Shown: positions 26,485-34,049 of the stretch, one piece after another
Position numbering within the stretch: position 1 is the stretch's first letter
How the letters are laid out: each line of letters begins with the position of its first letter
From: Brachyspira intermedia PWS/A
GTDB taxonomy: Bacteria; Spirochaetota; Brachyspiria; Brachyspirales; Brachyspiraceae
Length of the DNA stretch: 64,000 bases
NCBI RefSeq assembly: GCF_000223215.1
Contig: NC_017243.1
Span: 1,736,001 to 1,800,000 of the forward strand
Direction: 5' to 3'
Translations under genes and position numbers: made by a program
The notes under the pieces: generated by a model
What the model was told of the DNA's origin: nothing
Database searches by the model: none
The model's input: the letters and a program-made list of their open reading frames with translations, nothing else

Positions 26485-26652
26485 CTAATTTAATTTGATT
26501 ACTATATCACAAAGTAAAGCTGTTATATTTGATAAAAAGAAACAAATCAAATAGAACGCCTTAGCAATATCATTTTTAGATGTAATACTAATAAAAATAC
26601 ATATAACACTAAATATTCCAAAACTTATAGAACCTATTTGATAAACAATCAT
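26485..26652 (-). CDS. 55-aa two-helix membrane protein
   Basis: Starts at 26652 with AAGGA upstream; the ATG directly abuts the stop of the gene before. Two hydrophobic segments (SISFGIFSVICIFISI and AFYLICFFLSNITALL) are joined by a short polar turn. It ends 8 nt before ssb. Small phage membrane protein of unknown role. Confidence 0.5.
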   Translation of the reverse strand: MIVYQIGSISFGIFSVICIFISITSKNDIAKAFYLICFFLSNITALLCDIVIKLN

Positions 26653-26879
26653 TTATATATCCTTGCTTAATATATTTTCTACTGTATTCATATAAAAATC
26701 TAATTTATGATTACATTCTAATCTTTCACCATTTATGCTTACAAATAATTCATTTTATTTTTTACTTTGTTATAACTGACATCAATATTTTTATATTTAT
26801 ATTGCAATACTCCAAGAATGTCATTCATTCTTCTAAACTCATCGTTTATATCATTATAATTAATAATAGCTTTAATCAT
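26653..26879 (-). pseudogene. Small phage gene with one-base frameshift
   Basis: ATG at 26879 reads MIKAIINYNDINDEFRRMND to YNKVKNKMNYL-stop. The other frame continues ELFVSINGERLECNHKLDFY to a stop at 26653, immediately before the next ATG. One extra A in the run near 26762-26766 joins them into about 75 residues. Function unknown. Confidence 0.45.
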
Positions 26880-26897
26880 TTGATTTAATCTTTTTAT

Positions 26898-27629
26898 CTA
26901 GCTTATTTTTTGTACATCTTTTATTATCTTTAACATTTTATTACAATGTTCTTCTATTTGAAGTCTTTGACTGCATCTATTTAAAATATATCCAAGTGTA
27001 TAGAACCTATCAAAAACTTTCATACTCAATGTATTACAATGCTGTATCAAAGCAGCAGCTCCTATTAAGTTTAATTGTATGAATGACATATATACACACA
27101 TCAAATCAACATCATTTACGGTCCATATTAATTTTTCAGCATAATTATATCCTAATTCTTCAGCTATCTGACATGAGGCTATAACAAAACCTCCGCTTCC
27201 TACTGCTGGTTCATAACAATGAATGAAATCTCTTTCTTTTAATAAAGATTTATCAAAAGTGATTTTATTCATACAATATGATAATTCATAAGGTGTAAAA
27301 AACTGGCCTTTATATTCATTTGTAAGATTTAGCTCCTGAAATAATGTACCTAAAACATCTTGATATCTATTGTTCTGATATTCATTTGCTATTTCTAATT
27401 TGAAGGTATTAAAAAGCTCCATTTCATTTTTATCATAATGATCAGATATTTTTTTAAGCTGTTCTATTCTGTTTTTTATTTCTTCAGGATTAAGACTTAT
27501 TCCTATAGAAATATTTAAAGCTGTCATAGCTATAAAATCATAGAATACTTTAGCTATAGTATGTTTATAAGAAACACTTTGTAATATGTCATATAAGTTT
27601 TTATATTTAGATGATTTTAATTTTTTCAT
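26898..27629 (-). CDS. N6-methylase-like phage protein without NPPY motif
   Basis: A 243-aa protein. QFFTPYELSYCMNKI and CYEPAVGSGGFVIA (motif I) match the N6-adenine methylase SAM-binding half, and VNDVDLMCVYMSFIQLNLIG follows. The catalytic (N/D)PP(Y/F) motif is absent: the fold ends with CNTLSMKVFDRFYTLGYI. It may bind SAM or DNA without methylating, or be a truncated form. It lies in the replication module. Intact frame. Confidence 0.65.
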   Translation of the reverse strand: MKKLKSSKYKNLYDILQSVSYKHTIAKVFYDFIAMTALNISIGISLNPEEIKNRIEQLKKISDHYDKNEMELFNTFKLEIANEYQNNRYQDVLGTLFQELNLTNEYKGQFFTPYELSYCMNKITFDKSLLKERDFIHCYEPAVGSGGFVIASCQIAEELGYNYAEKLIWTVNDVDLMCVYMSFIQLNLIGAAALIQHCNTLSMKVFDRFYTLGYILNRCSQRLQIEEHCNKMLKIIKDVQKIS

Positions 27630-27896
27630 GATTTACTCCTAATCAGCAAAAAGCATTTTATTGCCTTCACTATCCACTTTATCTCCGTCTGAATCAAAGT
27701 CCCATCTGTTTATATTATCTTCATCTACACCTGAACTTAATGGATCTTCTTCATTTTCCTCATCTATTCTATAATTTGAATTATTTTCATCTTCTGAGAA
27801 ATCAATTATTTCATTGTTAGATTTTATTTGTTCTTCAAATGTAGTACCAATAGTTTTATTTTTTCTTTTATCAATTTCTTTTTGTATATCTTCTCT

Positions 27897-27917
27897 CGCC
27901 GCAGGCGGACAGTCGTC
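27897..27917. repeat. G+C-rich insert, in-frame
   Basis: CGCCGCAGGCGGACAGTCGTC within coding sequence. It matches the ssb-insert consensus but keeps the reading frame, adding CPPAA-type residues. Confidence 0.65.
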
Positions 27918-28014
27918 ATAATTATCAAGCATTGTTATTTCTTTTAATTCTTTCAGTTCTTCAAGAGTAAGTTCAGATAACTTTCTTCCTTTTGTTATTT
28001 TATTTTCAAGTTCA

Positions 28015-28044
28015 CGGCTACGGTCGCCGCAGGCGTGCTGTCGC
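28015..28044. repeat. G+C-rich insert, in-frame
   Basis: Contains CGCCGCAGGCGTGCTGTCGC preceded by CGGCTACGGT. Same hairpin core as the ssb inserts; the coding frame is preserved across it. Confidence 0.6.
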
Positions 28045-28338
28045 ATAAACTTTCTGCCTTGTAAAATGTGTTTAGCAGTTTCATTGTAATTATTATCTAT
28101 CTTTTTTATTTCACTCTCTAATAAAGATATTTGTTCTAAAGCCTCATCACTTAAAATAGTATACTGTTCACCTTTTGATATTTCTTTTACTTGTTCTTTT
28201 AATTTTTCTATATTTGTATCATCAAGATATTCACCTCGTTTTTTAATTCTTCAATAATTTTATTTCTATATCCTTCTGGTAAATTATAATCCGAGAGATA
28301 TTTTTTTAATGAAATAGTATTTATAAAAATCCATATAG

Positions 28339-28368
28339 TACCTTCGTATTACCCAGTAGGGCATATAG
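28339..28368. repeat. 30-bp insert flanked by CATATAG direct repeats
   Basis: CATATAG occurs at 28332-28338 and 28362-28368, with TACCTTCGTATTACCCAGTAGGG between. The 7-bp repeat looks like a target-site duplication. The core resembles the CCTACTCGG-type element (inverse strand). It adds an in-frame TAA at 28349-28351. Confidence 0.65.
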
Positions 28369-28569
28369 AAAAATCAATATTTTCTTTAGTTTCTTTATTA
28401 CTAATTTTTGAAATAAATCTTTGTATAGCATTCATAACAGTGTTGGCTTCTGCTTTATCATCAGATTTGAATGTTATACCAAAAAGACCATTATCTTCTA
28501 TAAAGTTTAATTCTCTCATTGTTCTTATCCTTTATTTATTGTTGATCAAAAAGACTTTAATTATAAAAA

Positions 28570-29016
28570 CTAATTTAATTCTGATTCTTCTAGCTTATGA
28601 AATAAATCTAAAGGCTTAGTCAAATCAACTTTTTTCATTCTGTAATTTTCTATATAAGATTGATGACTTACAACTTTAGCTTTAGCTTTTTCTGTATCTT
28701 CTATAGCTCCGTTAAAAATATATATATCGCTGAATATAATCCAATTGAATAATTGTACATTCTGCCATTTATAACAGCTTCTTGCATAACCGCAATCTTT
28801 TATCTCTAATTTTTCTTTTAATTCTTCCTCTATATAAACATCTTTAGCTTTATATTCTCCTACCTTTACATATAGGTCCTTTTCATATATGCCTTTTGAG
28901 TAGTTATCTATGATTTTTATTAATCCTAGACTTTCAAATAACTCTATATCTTTTGTTATATTTCCATCCCAAAATATAGCAATTTCAGTATTTCTCATTT
29001 TTCTGCATAGCTGCAT
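28570..29016 (-). CDS. Hypothetical phage replication-region protein
   Basis: A 148-aa protein (MQLCRKMRNTEIAIFWDGNI, then YARSCYKWQNVQLFNWIIFS). Mixed alpha/beta, no recognised motif. It lies 16 nt downstream of the DnaC-like gene and is probably co-transcribed with it. Function unknown. Confidence 0.5.
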   Translation of the reverse strand: MQLCRKMRNTEIAIFWDGNITKDIELFESLGLIKIIDNYSKGIYEKDLYVKVGEYKAKDVYIEEELKEKLEIKDCGYARSCYKWQNVQLFNWIIFSDIYIFNGAIEDTEKAKAKVVSHQSYIENYRMKKVDLTKPLDLFHKLEESELN

Positions 29017-29032
29017 AATAAACTCCTTATTC

Positions 29033-29893
29033 CTATGATGCTAATTTATTAGATTTGATTTTAAACTTCTGCATTTCTATATCTACTACTTTTAAGTTTA
29101 GAAGACGGCTTGTAAGTCTTCCTTTGATATATTCAGCATCAGTTTTTTTATTCAAACCTTTTAATAAATCATCATAACTTTTATTTGATGTGAGAATAAC
29201 TGTTTTTTCTCCGCTTCTTATATTATCAAATATTTTATAGTATCCATCGATAGCGTAATGAAAGCCAACGCTATCAATATCATCTATCATAATAATATCT
29301 GCATTTTTGGCATTATCTATTTTTTTATCAATAGTAGCTTTCATATCTTTATCCTTAGCATTTTGATTAAATAAGTTTTTATGTAAATCTTCAAAATGGC
29401 TTGCTTTCATATACATTACTTTTATATTATTAATAGCGTATATCTGCCATAACATTTTAAGCATTGTAGTTTTGCCTGTTCCACTTTTACCTCTGAAATA
29501 TAAGGACATTGTACTTCCTACATTCAAATATTTTTTTATAGAATTAATCAGCTCAGTTTGATTAAATCTTTCTGCAAAAAGATCCAAAGTCATTTCATTG
29601 TCTAATGTACCAAATAATAAATTATATGTTTTGATAATGCTCTCAATTCTTTCTATCTTTTCTGATATTTTACTTTTTTCATCGCTGACACAGTCGCACA
29701 TAGTAGGCAGTTTGTAGCTTCTTCCTGAAAAACTTAAATCATCTGGAGATTTTACAAATCGGTACTCATCGCATTTAGTACAATTTGGGTCTTTTCCGTC
29801 CCTTGCTGTTTCTTTTAATTCTTCCAAATATTTTTTGTAGCTTTGCAGACAATAACTGTTATCCGCAATTTGCAATTTGTGAATACGCCTCAT
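29033..29893 (-). CDS. DnaC-like helicase loader ATPase
   Basis: A 286-aa AAA+ protein. The N-terminal part has a possible zinc site (CTKC near 38, then CDC near 64). Walker A is FRGKSGTGKTT (around 140) and Walker B is IIMIDDIDS, followed by a sensor region VILTSNKS and KGRLTSRLL. It would load the replicative helicase. It overlaps the DnaD-like gene by 35 nt. This initiator-plus-loader pair is a typical phage replication module. Confidence 0.75.
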   Translation of the reverse strand: MRRIHKLQIADNSYCLQSYKKYLEELKETARDGKDPNCTKCDEYRFVKSPDDLSFSGRSYKLPTMCDCVSDEKSKISEKIERIESIIKTYNLLFGTLDNEMTLDLFAERFNQTELINSIKKYLNVGSTMSLYFRGKSGTGKTTMLKMLWQIYAINNIKVMYMKASHFEDLHKNLFNQNAKDKDMKATIDKKIDNAKNADIIMIDDIDSVGFHYAIDGYYKIFDNIRSGEKTVILTSNKSYDDLLKGLNKKTDAEYIKGRLTSRLLNLKVVDIEMQKFKIKSNKLAS

Positions 29894-30767
29894 CGAAGTT
29901 TCCCCCCTCTTCTATAATTTTTAATAAATAATTAAGTTTATCAATTCCGCTTGGTATTGATATCTTTTTTGTTTCCTGTGTTTCTTCGCTTTGAGTTTTA
30001 TTTTCTTTGTTATCATTATTTTTTGTACTTTCATTTTTTTGGCATAAAGCCATTTTCAATAAATCCTGCAGTTTCATAGCATATCTTTTTTCTACTGGTA
30101 ATTTATAAAATGCATTTTTTGTAATTTCTAAAACATCATCAATATTGTTATTTACTCTGTTTTTAAAGATTTTTATTAAATGCATTTTATAAGGAGCTCT
30201 TGTCGAGTAGTCTAATTTTTCAAGCAATAATTCTTCATACAATTTTTTAAACTTTTCTAAAAAATCACATTGAAGCTGAAGCTCTTTTATTTCTTTATCA
30301 TCAGTTAAAAGTTTGACAGGATATATTGGATTTTCCTCTACATCTTCATTAAACAAACTAGGTTCATCATATATTACAGTAACAGGAGCTTCGAGATTCT
30401 GAAGTTTTTTATCTTCCTCTTTCAGCTCTTCAATTTTATTTTTCAGACTAGTAAAATCATATACAAGAGCTTTTCTTATAACTTTTTTGTCTTTATACTC
30501 TGTAGCTATTTTTATTTTTAAATAGCCTTTTGCTTTTAAACTTTTTCTTTGTCTTGTAAAATTAGTTTTTTTATTAGTTATATATTTGTCTTTTATGTAT
30601 TGTATATTTTTGTTTGTTAAATGAAATATCCAGCATATAAATTCAAACTCACTTAATGATAATCCTAATCTGTTTCTGTATTCCATAATTTCAAAAGGTA
30701 TTGCCAACAGATCTGCAGGATAATCTATTTTTCCGTAAAGTGCCGAAAACTTTTCTAACTCTGCCAT
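29859..30767 (-). CDS. DnaD-like replication initiation protein
   Basis: A 302-aa protein with an N-terminal winged-helix-type domain (NRLGLSLSEFEFICWIFHLT, then TRQRKSLKAKGYLKIKI), a linker, and a C-terminal helical region (about 170-240). It would recognise the phage origin and hand over to the DnaC-like loader. First gene of the replication operon. DnaD homology is by pattern only. Confidence 0.6.
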   Translation of the reverse strand: MAELEKFSALYGKIDYPADLLAIPFEIMEYRNRLGLSLSEFEFICWIFHLTNKNIQYIKDKYITNKKTNFTRQRKSLKAKGYLKIKIATEYKDKKVIRKALVYDFTSLKNKIEELKEEDKKLQNLEAPVTVIYDEPSLFNEDVEENPIYPVKLLTDDKEIKELQLQCDFLEKFKKLYEELLLEKLDYSTRAPYKMHLIKIFKNRVNNNIDDVLEITKNAFYKLPVEKRYAMKLQDLLKMALCQKNESTKNNDNKENKTQSEETQETKKISIPSGIDKLNYLLKIIEEGGNFDEAYSQIANCG

Positions 30768-31052
30768 TACTTTACTCCGCCTGATATATTTTTATAAGTC
30801 AATTTTCGTACTAACATTAAACCGCCTCTGTGATTGTATTTTTAAAAAAATATTCCTCCTTCTGCAGTGATAAAAATTATTAAAGCAAAGAACTGCCTAA
30901 ATGATTTAAATAAATTTTTACTGCATTTGTTTTTGATATTTTTTAGCAGGAACGCTAATTGATGAAATAAACTCTGTTCTTTATCTAAAAAAGTCAAGCA
31001 TAACTTTTTAGTTGCTATTATTGTCGATATTTTTGAGAATTGTTGTTGTTTT

Positions 31053-31085
31053 AAATCTAGTATGCTTTTTACGCATACTAGATTT
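31053..31085 (+). terminator. Perfect hairpin with T-run
   Basis: AAATCTAGTATGC (31053-31065) and GCATACTAGATTT (31073-31085): a 13-bp perfect stem with a 7-nt loop, followed on the plus strand by further T. It has the form of an intrinsic terminator, but no plus-strand gene lies upstream. It may mark the prophage edge. Confidence 0.55.
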
Positions 31086-31248
31086 TTTAATTTATTGATT
31101 TGTATTTCGAGAGAAAATTCTAAAACTCGTACCGCTTTCAAAAGTCTTAGAAAATTCGTTAAAATTAAAAATTTTCAGTATATATTATTATATTTTAAAC
31201 TTTTTATGATTGCATACCTACTATATTATGCAGTTATAAAAAGTTTTT

Positions 31249-31285
31249 ATATTAATCTGAAAAATGAATTTTTTCAGATTAATAT
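31249..31285 (-). terminator. Terminator after SAVED gene
   Basis: ATATTAATCTGAAAAA and TTTTTTCAGATTAATAT form a long stem with a 4-nt loop, about 45 nt past the stop of the minus-strand SAVED gene. Confidence 0.6.
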
Positions 31286-31329
31286 AAATTAATAAATATA
31301 TCTATCAGAAATACTAAACATTAAATAAA

Positions 31330-32202
31330 TTAGTATTCTAATAAATTGCTATTAAGTATTGCCCCGAGTTCATATCTGTTATTGTCGCTGCTGTAATTAT
31401 ATATATAAAATGTTAAATAATCATATTTATAATCAGCCATTTTTTGTCCTACATATAAAAGTCCATTAGCAGGTATGGAACTTAATATATGAACTTCTTC
31501 TAAATTTCTATATTTTACTATATCATCAAAAATTTCATCTATCTTTTTAGTAAATAAATAATAGCATCTTTTATTTACCAAACTTTTATGTGAATGCTCT
31601 TCTAATATTACTTGATGTGTTATTGTGATGATATTGCTGTATGAATAATCGAATCCTTTATTAAGAATAAGATTTTTATCATCTTTATAAACTTGTTCTA
31701 TATCATTAATATTTGATTGTCCTGATAATATTATTCCTATTGGGTGATTAATATTATCTATTCTCATAACATTTGATTTGCTTTCTACAAAACTTTTTAA
31801 TTCAGGCTCATCTATTTCTATATCTTTAAATCCCCAAGATAATGAATCTTTTGGCTTTGGGAGAAAAACAAAATTATATCCGTATTTCTCTAATATATAA
31901 GCAATAGAAACAAGTATGCTATTAGGAGCTATTGCATAAAGTACTATAGGATAATCTTTAGTTATATTTTTTTCTTTAAACTTTGATAATATGATATTTT
32001 TTAATTTCTTTATAACATTATCTATTTTATTTTCTTTTTCATTTTTGTATTCTTTATATTCTTTATCTAAATCTATTTGCAAATCAATAGGAGGCATTTC
32101 TCCAAAATTCTGAGCATTTCCTCTTATAGAATGAAATATTTTAACTCTTTTAATATTATCATCTTCAGTCATATAATCAAAAATTTTATTATTATCTTTC
32201 AT
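31330..32202 (-). CDS. Orphan SAVED-domain protein
   Basis: A 290-aa protein matching the SAVED sensor fold found in CBASS and CRISPR effectors that bind cyclic oligonucleotides. Marks: PIVLYAIAPNSILVSIAYIL followed by LSWGF (around 85-130), ILSGQSNIND, and VHILSSIPANGLLYVGQKMA with a YIYNYSS strand (around 235-275). No effector domain (nuclease, TIR, protease) is fused, and no cyclase gene is nearby. It sits between the prophage end and tsaD. Ligand and partner unknown. Confidence 0.65.
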   Translation of the reverse strand: MKDNNKIFDYMTEDDNIKRVKIFHSIRGNAQNFGEMPPIDLQIDLDKEYKEYKNEKENKIDNVIKKLKNIILSKFKEKNITKDYPIVLYAIAPNSILVSIAYILEKYGYNFVFLPKPKDSLSWGFKDIEIDEPELKSFVESKSNVMRIDNINHPIGIILSGQSNINDIEQVYKDDKNLILNKGFDYSYSNIITITHQVILEEHSHKSLVNKRCYYLFTKKIDEIFDDIVKYRNLEEVHILSSIPANGLLYVGQKMADYKYDYLTFYIYNYSSDNNRYELGAILNSNLLEY

Positions 32203-32335
32203 GCTTTACTCTCTATACATGTTTTATAAATTAATCAAAATAAACTATTTACAAATAATATAAAAAATATATATTATAGAAACATTTTCGTAATAATTTT
32301 AACATAAAATAGAATAAATTGATATTGGAGATAAA

Positions 32336-33334
32336 ATGAAAATATTAGGTATAGACACTTCATGCGATGATACTTCTGCTGCTATAGTTGAGGACGGAAA
32401 AAATGTACTTTCTTCAGTATTAAGCTCATCAATAGATGCACATAAAGAATTTCAAGGAGTAGTTCCTGAAATTGCTGCAAGAAAACATTTGGAAGCCATA
32501 CTCTATGTAATAGATAAAGCATTAAAAGATGCAAATACCACTTTAGATGATATAGATTTATTTGCAGTTACCAACAGACCCGGACTTTTAGGATCTTTAC
32601 TTGTTGGAGTGGCAAGTGCAAAATCATTGGCATTTTCTTTAAACAAGCCATTATTAGCTTTGGATCATATAGCGGCACATATTTACTCGCCTCATCTTAC
32701 AAATGATATAGAGTTTCCTTATATAGCATTAGTTGTATCTGGAGGACATACTATAATAACCGAAGTGCATGATTACGGTGAATATAAAGTTGTAGGTACT
32801 ACTTTAGATGATGCTGTAGGTGAAGCTTATGATAAAGTTTCAAAGTTTTTAAATCTAGGATATCCGGGCGGTCCTATAATAGACAGATTAGCTAAAGAAG
32901 GAAACAAAGAAGCAATAAAATATCCTATTGTATTATTAAACGGAATAGATGAATTTAATTTCTCATACAGCGGACTTAAAACTGCATGCGTTTATTCTAC
33001 AAAAAAATATCTTAAAGAAGGATACGAAGCAACTAATGAAAATATAGCTGCTGCATTTCAAATAAGTGCAATAGAGCCTTTATATATCAAAACTTTGAAA
33101 TATGCTGAAAAAAGCGGTATTAAAAGAGTTACATTATCCGGCGGAGTGGCATGCAATAGTTATTTGAGAGATAGATTTGGAAACTCTAAAGACTTTGAAT
33201 GTTATCTACCTGCTTTAAAATACACGACAGATAATGCTGCTATGGTTGCAGGGCTTGCTTATCATATGAAAGATAAACAGGATTTTGCTGATTATAATTT
33301 AGATTGTTTCTCAAGAGTTTTGAATAAAAAATAA
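32336..33334 (+). CDS. tsaD: tRNA threonylcarbamoyladenosine transferase TsaD
   Basis: A 332-aa protein, normal family length. Transfers the threonylcarbamoyl group to A37 of ANN-decoding tRNAs together with TsaB and TsaE. Marks: ILGIDTSCDDTSAAIV at the start, the metal-binding LDHIAAHIYSPH (two His), VVSGGHT, and the C-terminal LSGGVACNSYLR. GGAG lies upstream. Intact; it contrasts with the eroded prophage genes next door. Confidence 0.95.
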   Translation: MKILGIDTSCDDTSAAIVEDGKNVLSSVLSSSIDAHKEFQGVVPEIAARKHLEAILYVIDKALKDANTTLDDIDLFAVTNRPGLLGSLLVGVASAKSLAFSLNKPLLALDHIAAHIYSPHLTNDIEFPYIALVVSGGHTIITEVHDYGEYKVVGTTLDDAVGEAYDKVSKFLNLGYPGGPIIDRLAKEGNKEAIKYPIVLLNGIDEFNFSYSGLKTACVYSTKKYLKEGYEATNENIAAAFQISAIEPLYIKTLKYAEKSGIKRVTLSGGVACNSYLRDRFGNSKDFECYLPALKYTTDNAAMVAGLAYHMKDKQDFADYNLDCFSRVLNKK

Positions 33335-33402
33335 TAATAAAAACAAAAGTGCAAAATAAAATTATAATTAACTAGAATTTATTTACTAGCTTTATTATAA
33401 AA

Positions 33403-33965
33403 TAGACTTGTTTCAAAACTATTTATAAAATTAGTTATATAATTATTAGTATAATCAGTGTATAACTAAACAACTATATTTTGTCAAAAATATTTTTTTA
33501 AATTTAAAATATTTGCAGGGCTTTGCTGCGAAGCACACAGTCGTGCCACACCACCACTTCTTTTGCCGACGCTCTGCGTGCCATAGGAAGGCACCTACTC
33601 GGTGGTGCCCCAAAGAAGCAAAAAAGGCTATATTTAAGCTTAATTTAATAAACTATATTACATGTAATACAATCTTAGTATGCTTTAGTACTAATTTTAT
33701 ACTTGCACTTTTTGGTTCTTTTTGCGGCGGGAAAAAGAACAATATAAAAATTGACAAAGTTAAAAATTTTTAGTATATATCATACATTTAATAAACATCA
33801 TTAAAATATAAAGTTATAGTAATTGCGTTTCACAAAGCGTGCCTGCGGCAGCAACTTTGGCGAAGCTAGCAGAGAATGTGCAGCAAAAAAGTTGATAATT
33901 CTACATAAAGTGAATCAGTTGACAAACTTAAAAAATTATTTATCAATAGTTTTGAAACAAGTCTA
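33403..33965. mobile_element. 0.56-kb element with 21-bp terminal inverted repeats
   Basis: TAGACTTGTTTCAAAACTATT at 33403-33423 is exactly inverted at 33945-33965. The interior has no real gene (an 86-codon reading at 33513-33773 has no protein-like character). It holds G+C-rich islands (33520-33620 and 33835-33885), one with CACCTACTCGG, and a GTTCTTTTT/AAAAAGAAC hairpin (33715-33740). It looks like a non-autonomous, MITE-like element between tsaD and purB. A third copy of the end sequence lies at 48650-48665. Confidence 0.7.
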
Positions 33966-33989
33966 ATAATTAAAATTTATGCAATAAAG

Positions 33990-34030
33990 AAGAATGATAA
34001 CTAATTATTATATAATCAATTATCATTCTT
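33990..34030 (-). terminator. Terminator of purB
   Basis: AAGAATGATAA (33990-34000) pairs with TTATCATTCTT (34020-34030), with T/A-rich flanks, 20 nt after the purB stop. Likely bidirectional. Confidence 0.65.
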
Positions 34031-34049
34031 TTATTTTATTTAATTAAAA

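Larger units (their letters stand above)
27639..28519 (-). pseudogene. Replication-region gene with insertions and a frameshift
   Basis: ATG at 28519 (MRELNFIEDNGLFGITFKSD). A 30-bp insert at 28339-28368 brings an in-frame TAA; without it the frame continues IDFSIWIFINTISLKKY. A lost A near 28236-28243 (TTA AAA AAC) separates this from the long frame ending at 27639. That frame carries two more G+C-rich inserts, both in frame (encoding RQHACGDRS and DCPPAAR). The remainder is Lys/Glu-rich and coiled-coil-like with an acidic C-terminus. Function unknown. Confidence 0.55.
30768..31329. other. Non-coding region at prophage right end
   Basis: This 560-bp stretch has no convincing gene; a 99-codon minus-strand reading at 30842-31141 lacks a ribosome site and protein-like composition. 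It holds two strong hairpins (31053-31085, 31249-31285) and AAAATTTTCAGTATATAT, which resembles a segment in the inverted-repeat element near 33761-33779. The right prophage junction probably lies here, but no attachment core is identifiable. Confidence 0.5.

Noticed and set aside
30842-31141. 99-codon minus-strand reading at the prophage edge
   Set aside because: No ribosome site, spans a strong 13-bp hairpin, and the translated sequence is not protein-like.
24263-31329. Attachment sites of the prophage
   Set aside because: No tRNA gene or matching direct repeat could be identified in the window; the left end is not included, so no attL/attR pair can be proposed.
33513-33773. 86-codon plus-strand reading in the inverted-repeat element
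   Set aside because: Cys/His/Arg-rich translation of G+C-rich repeat islands; no ribosome site and no domain.
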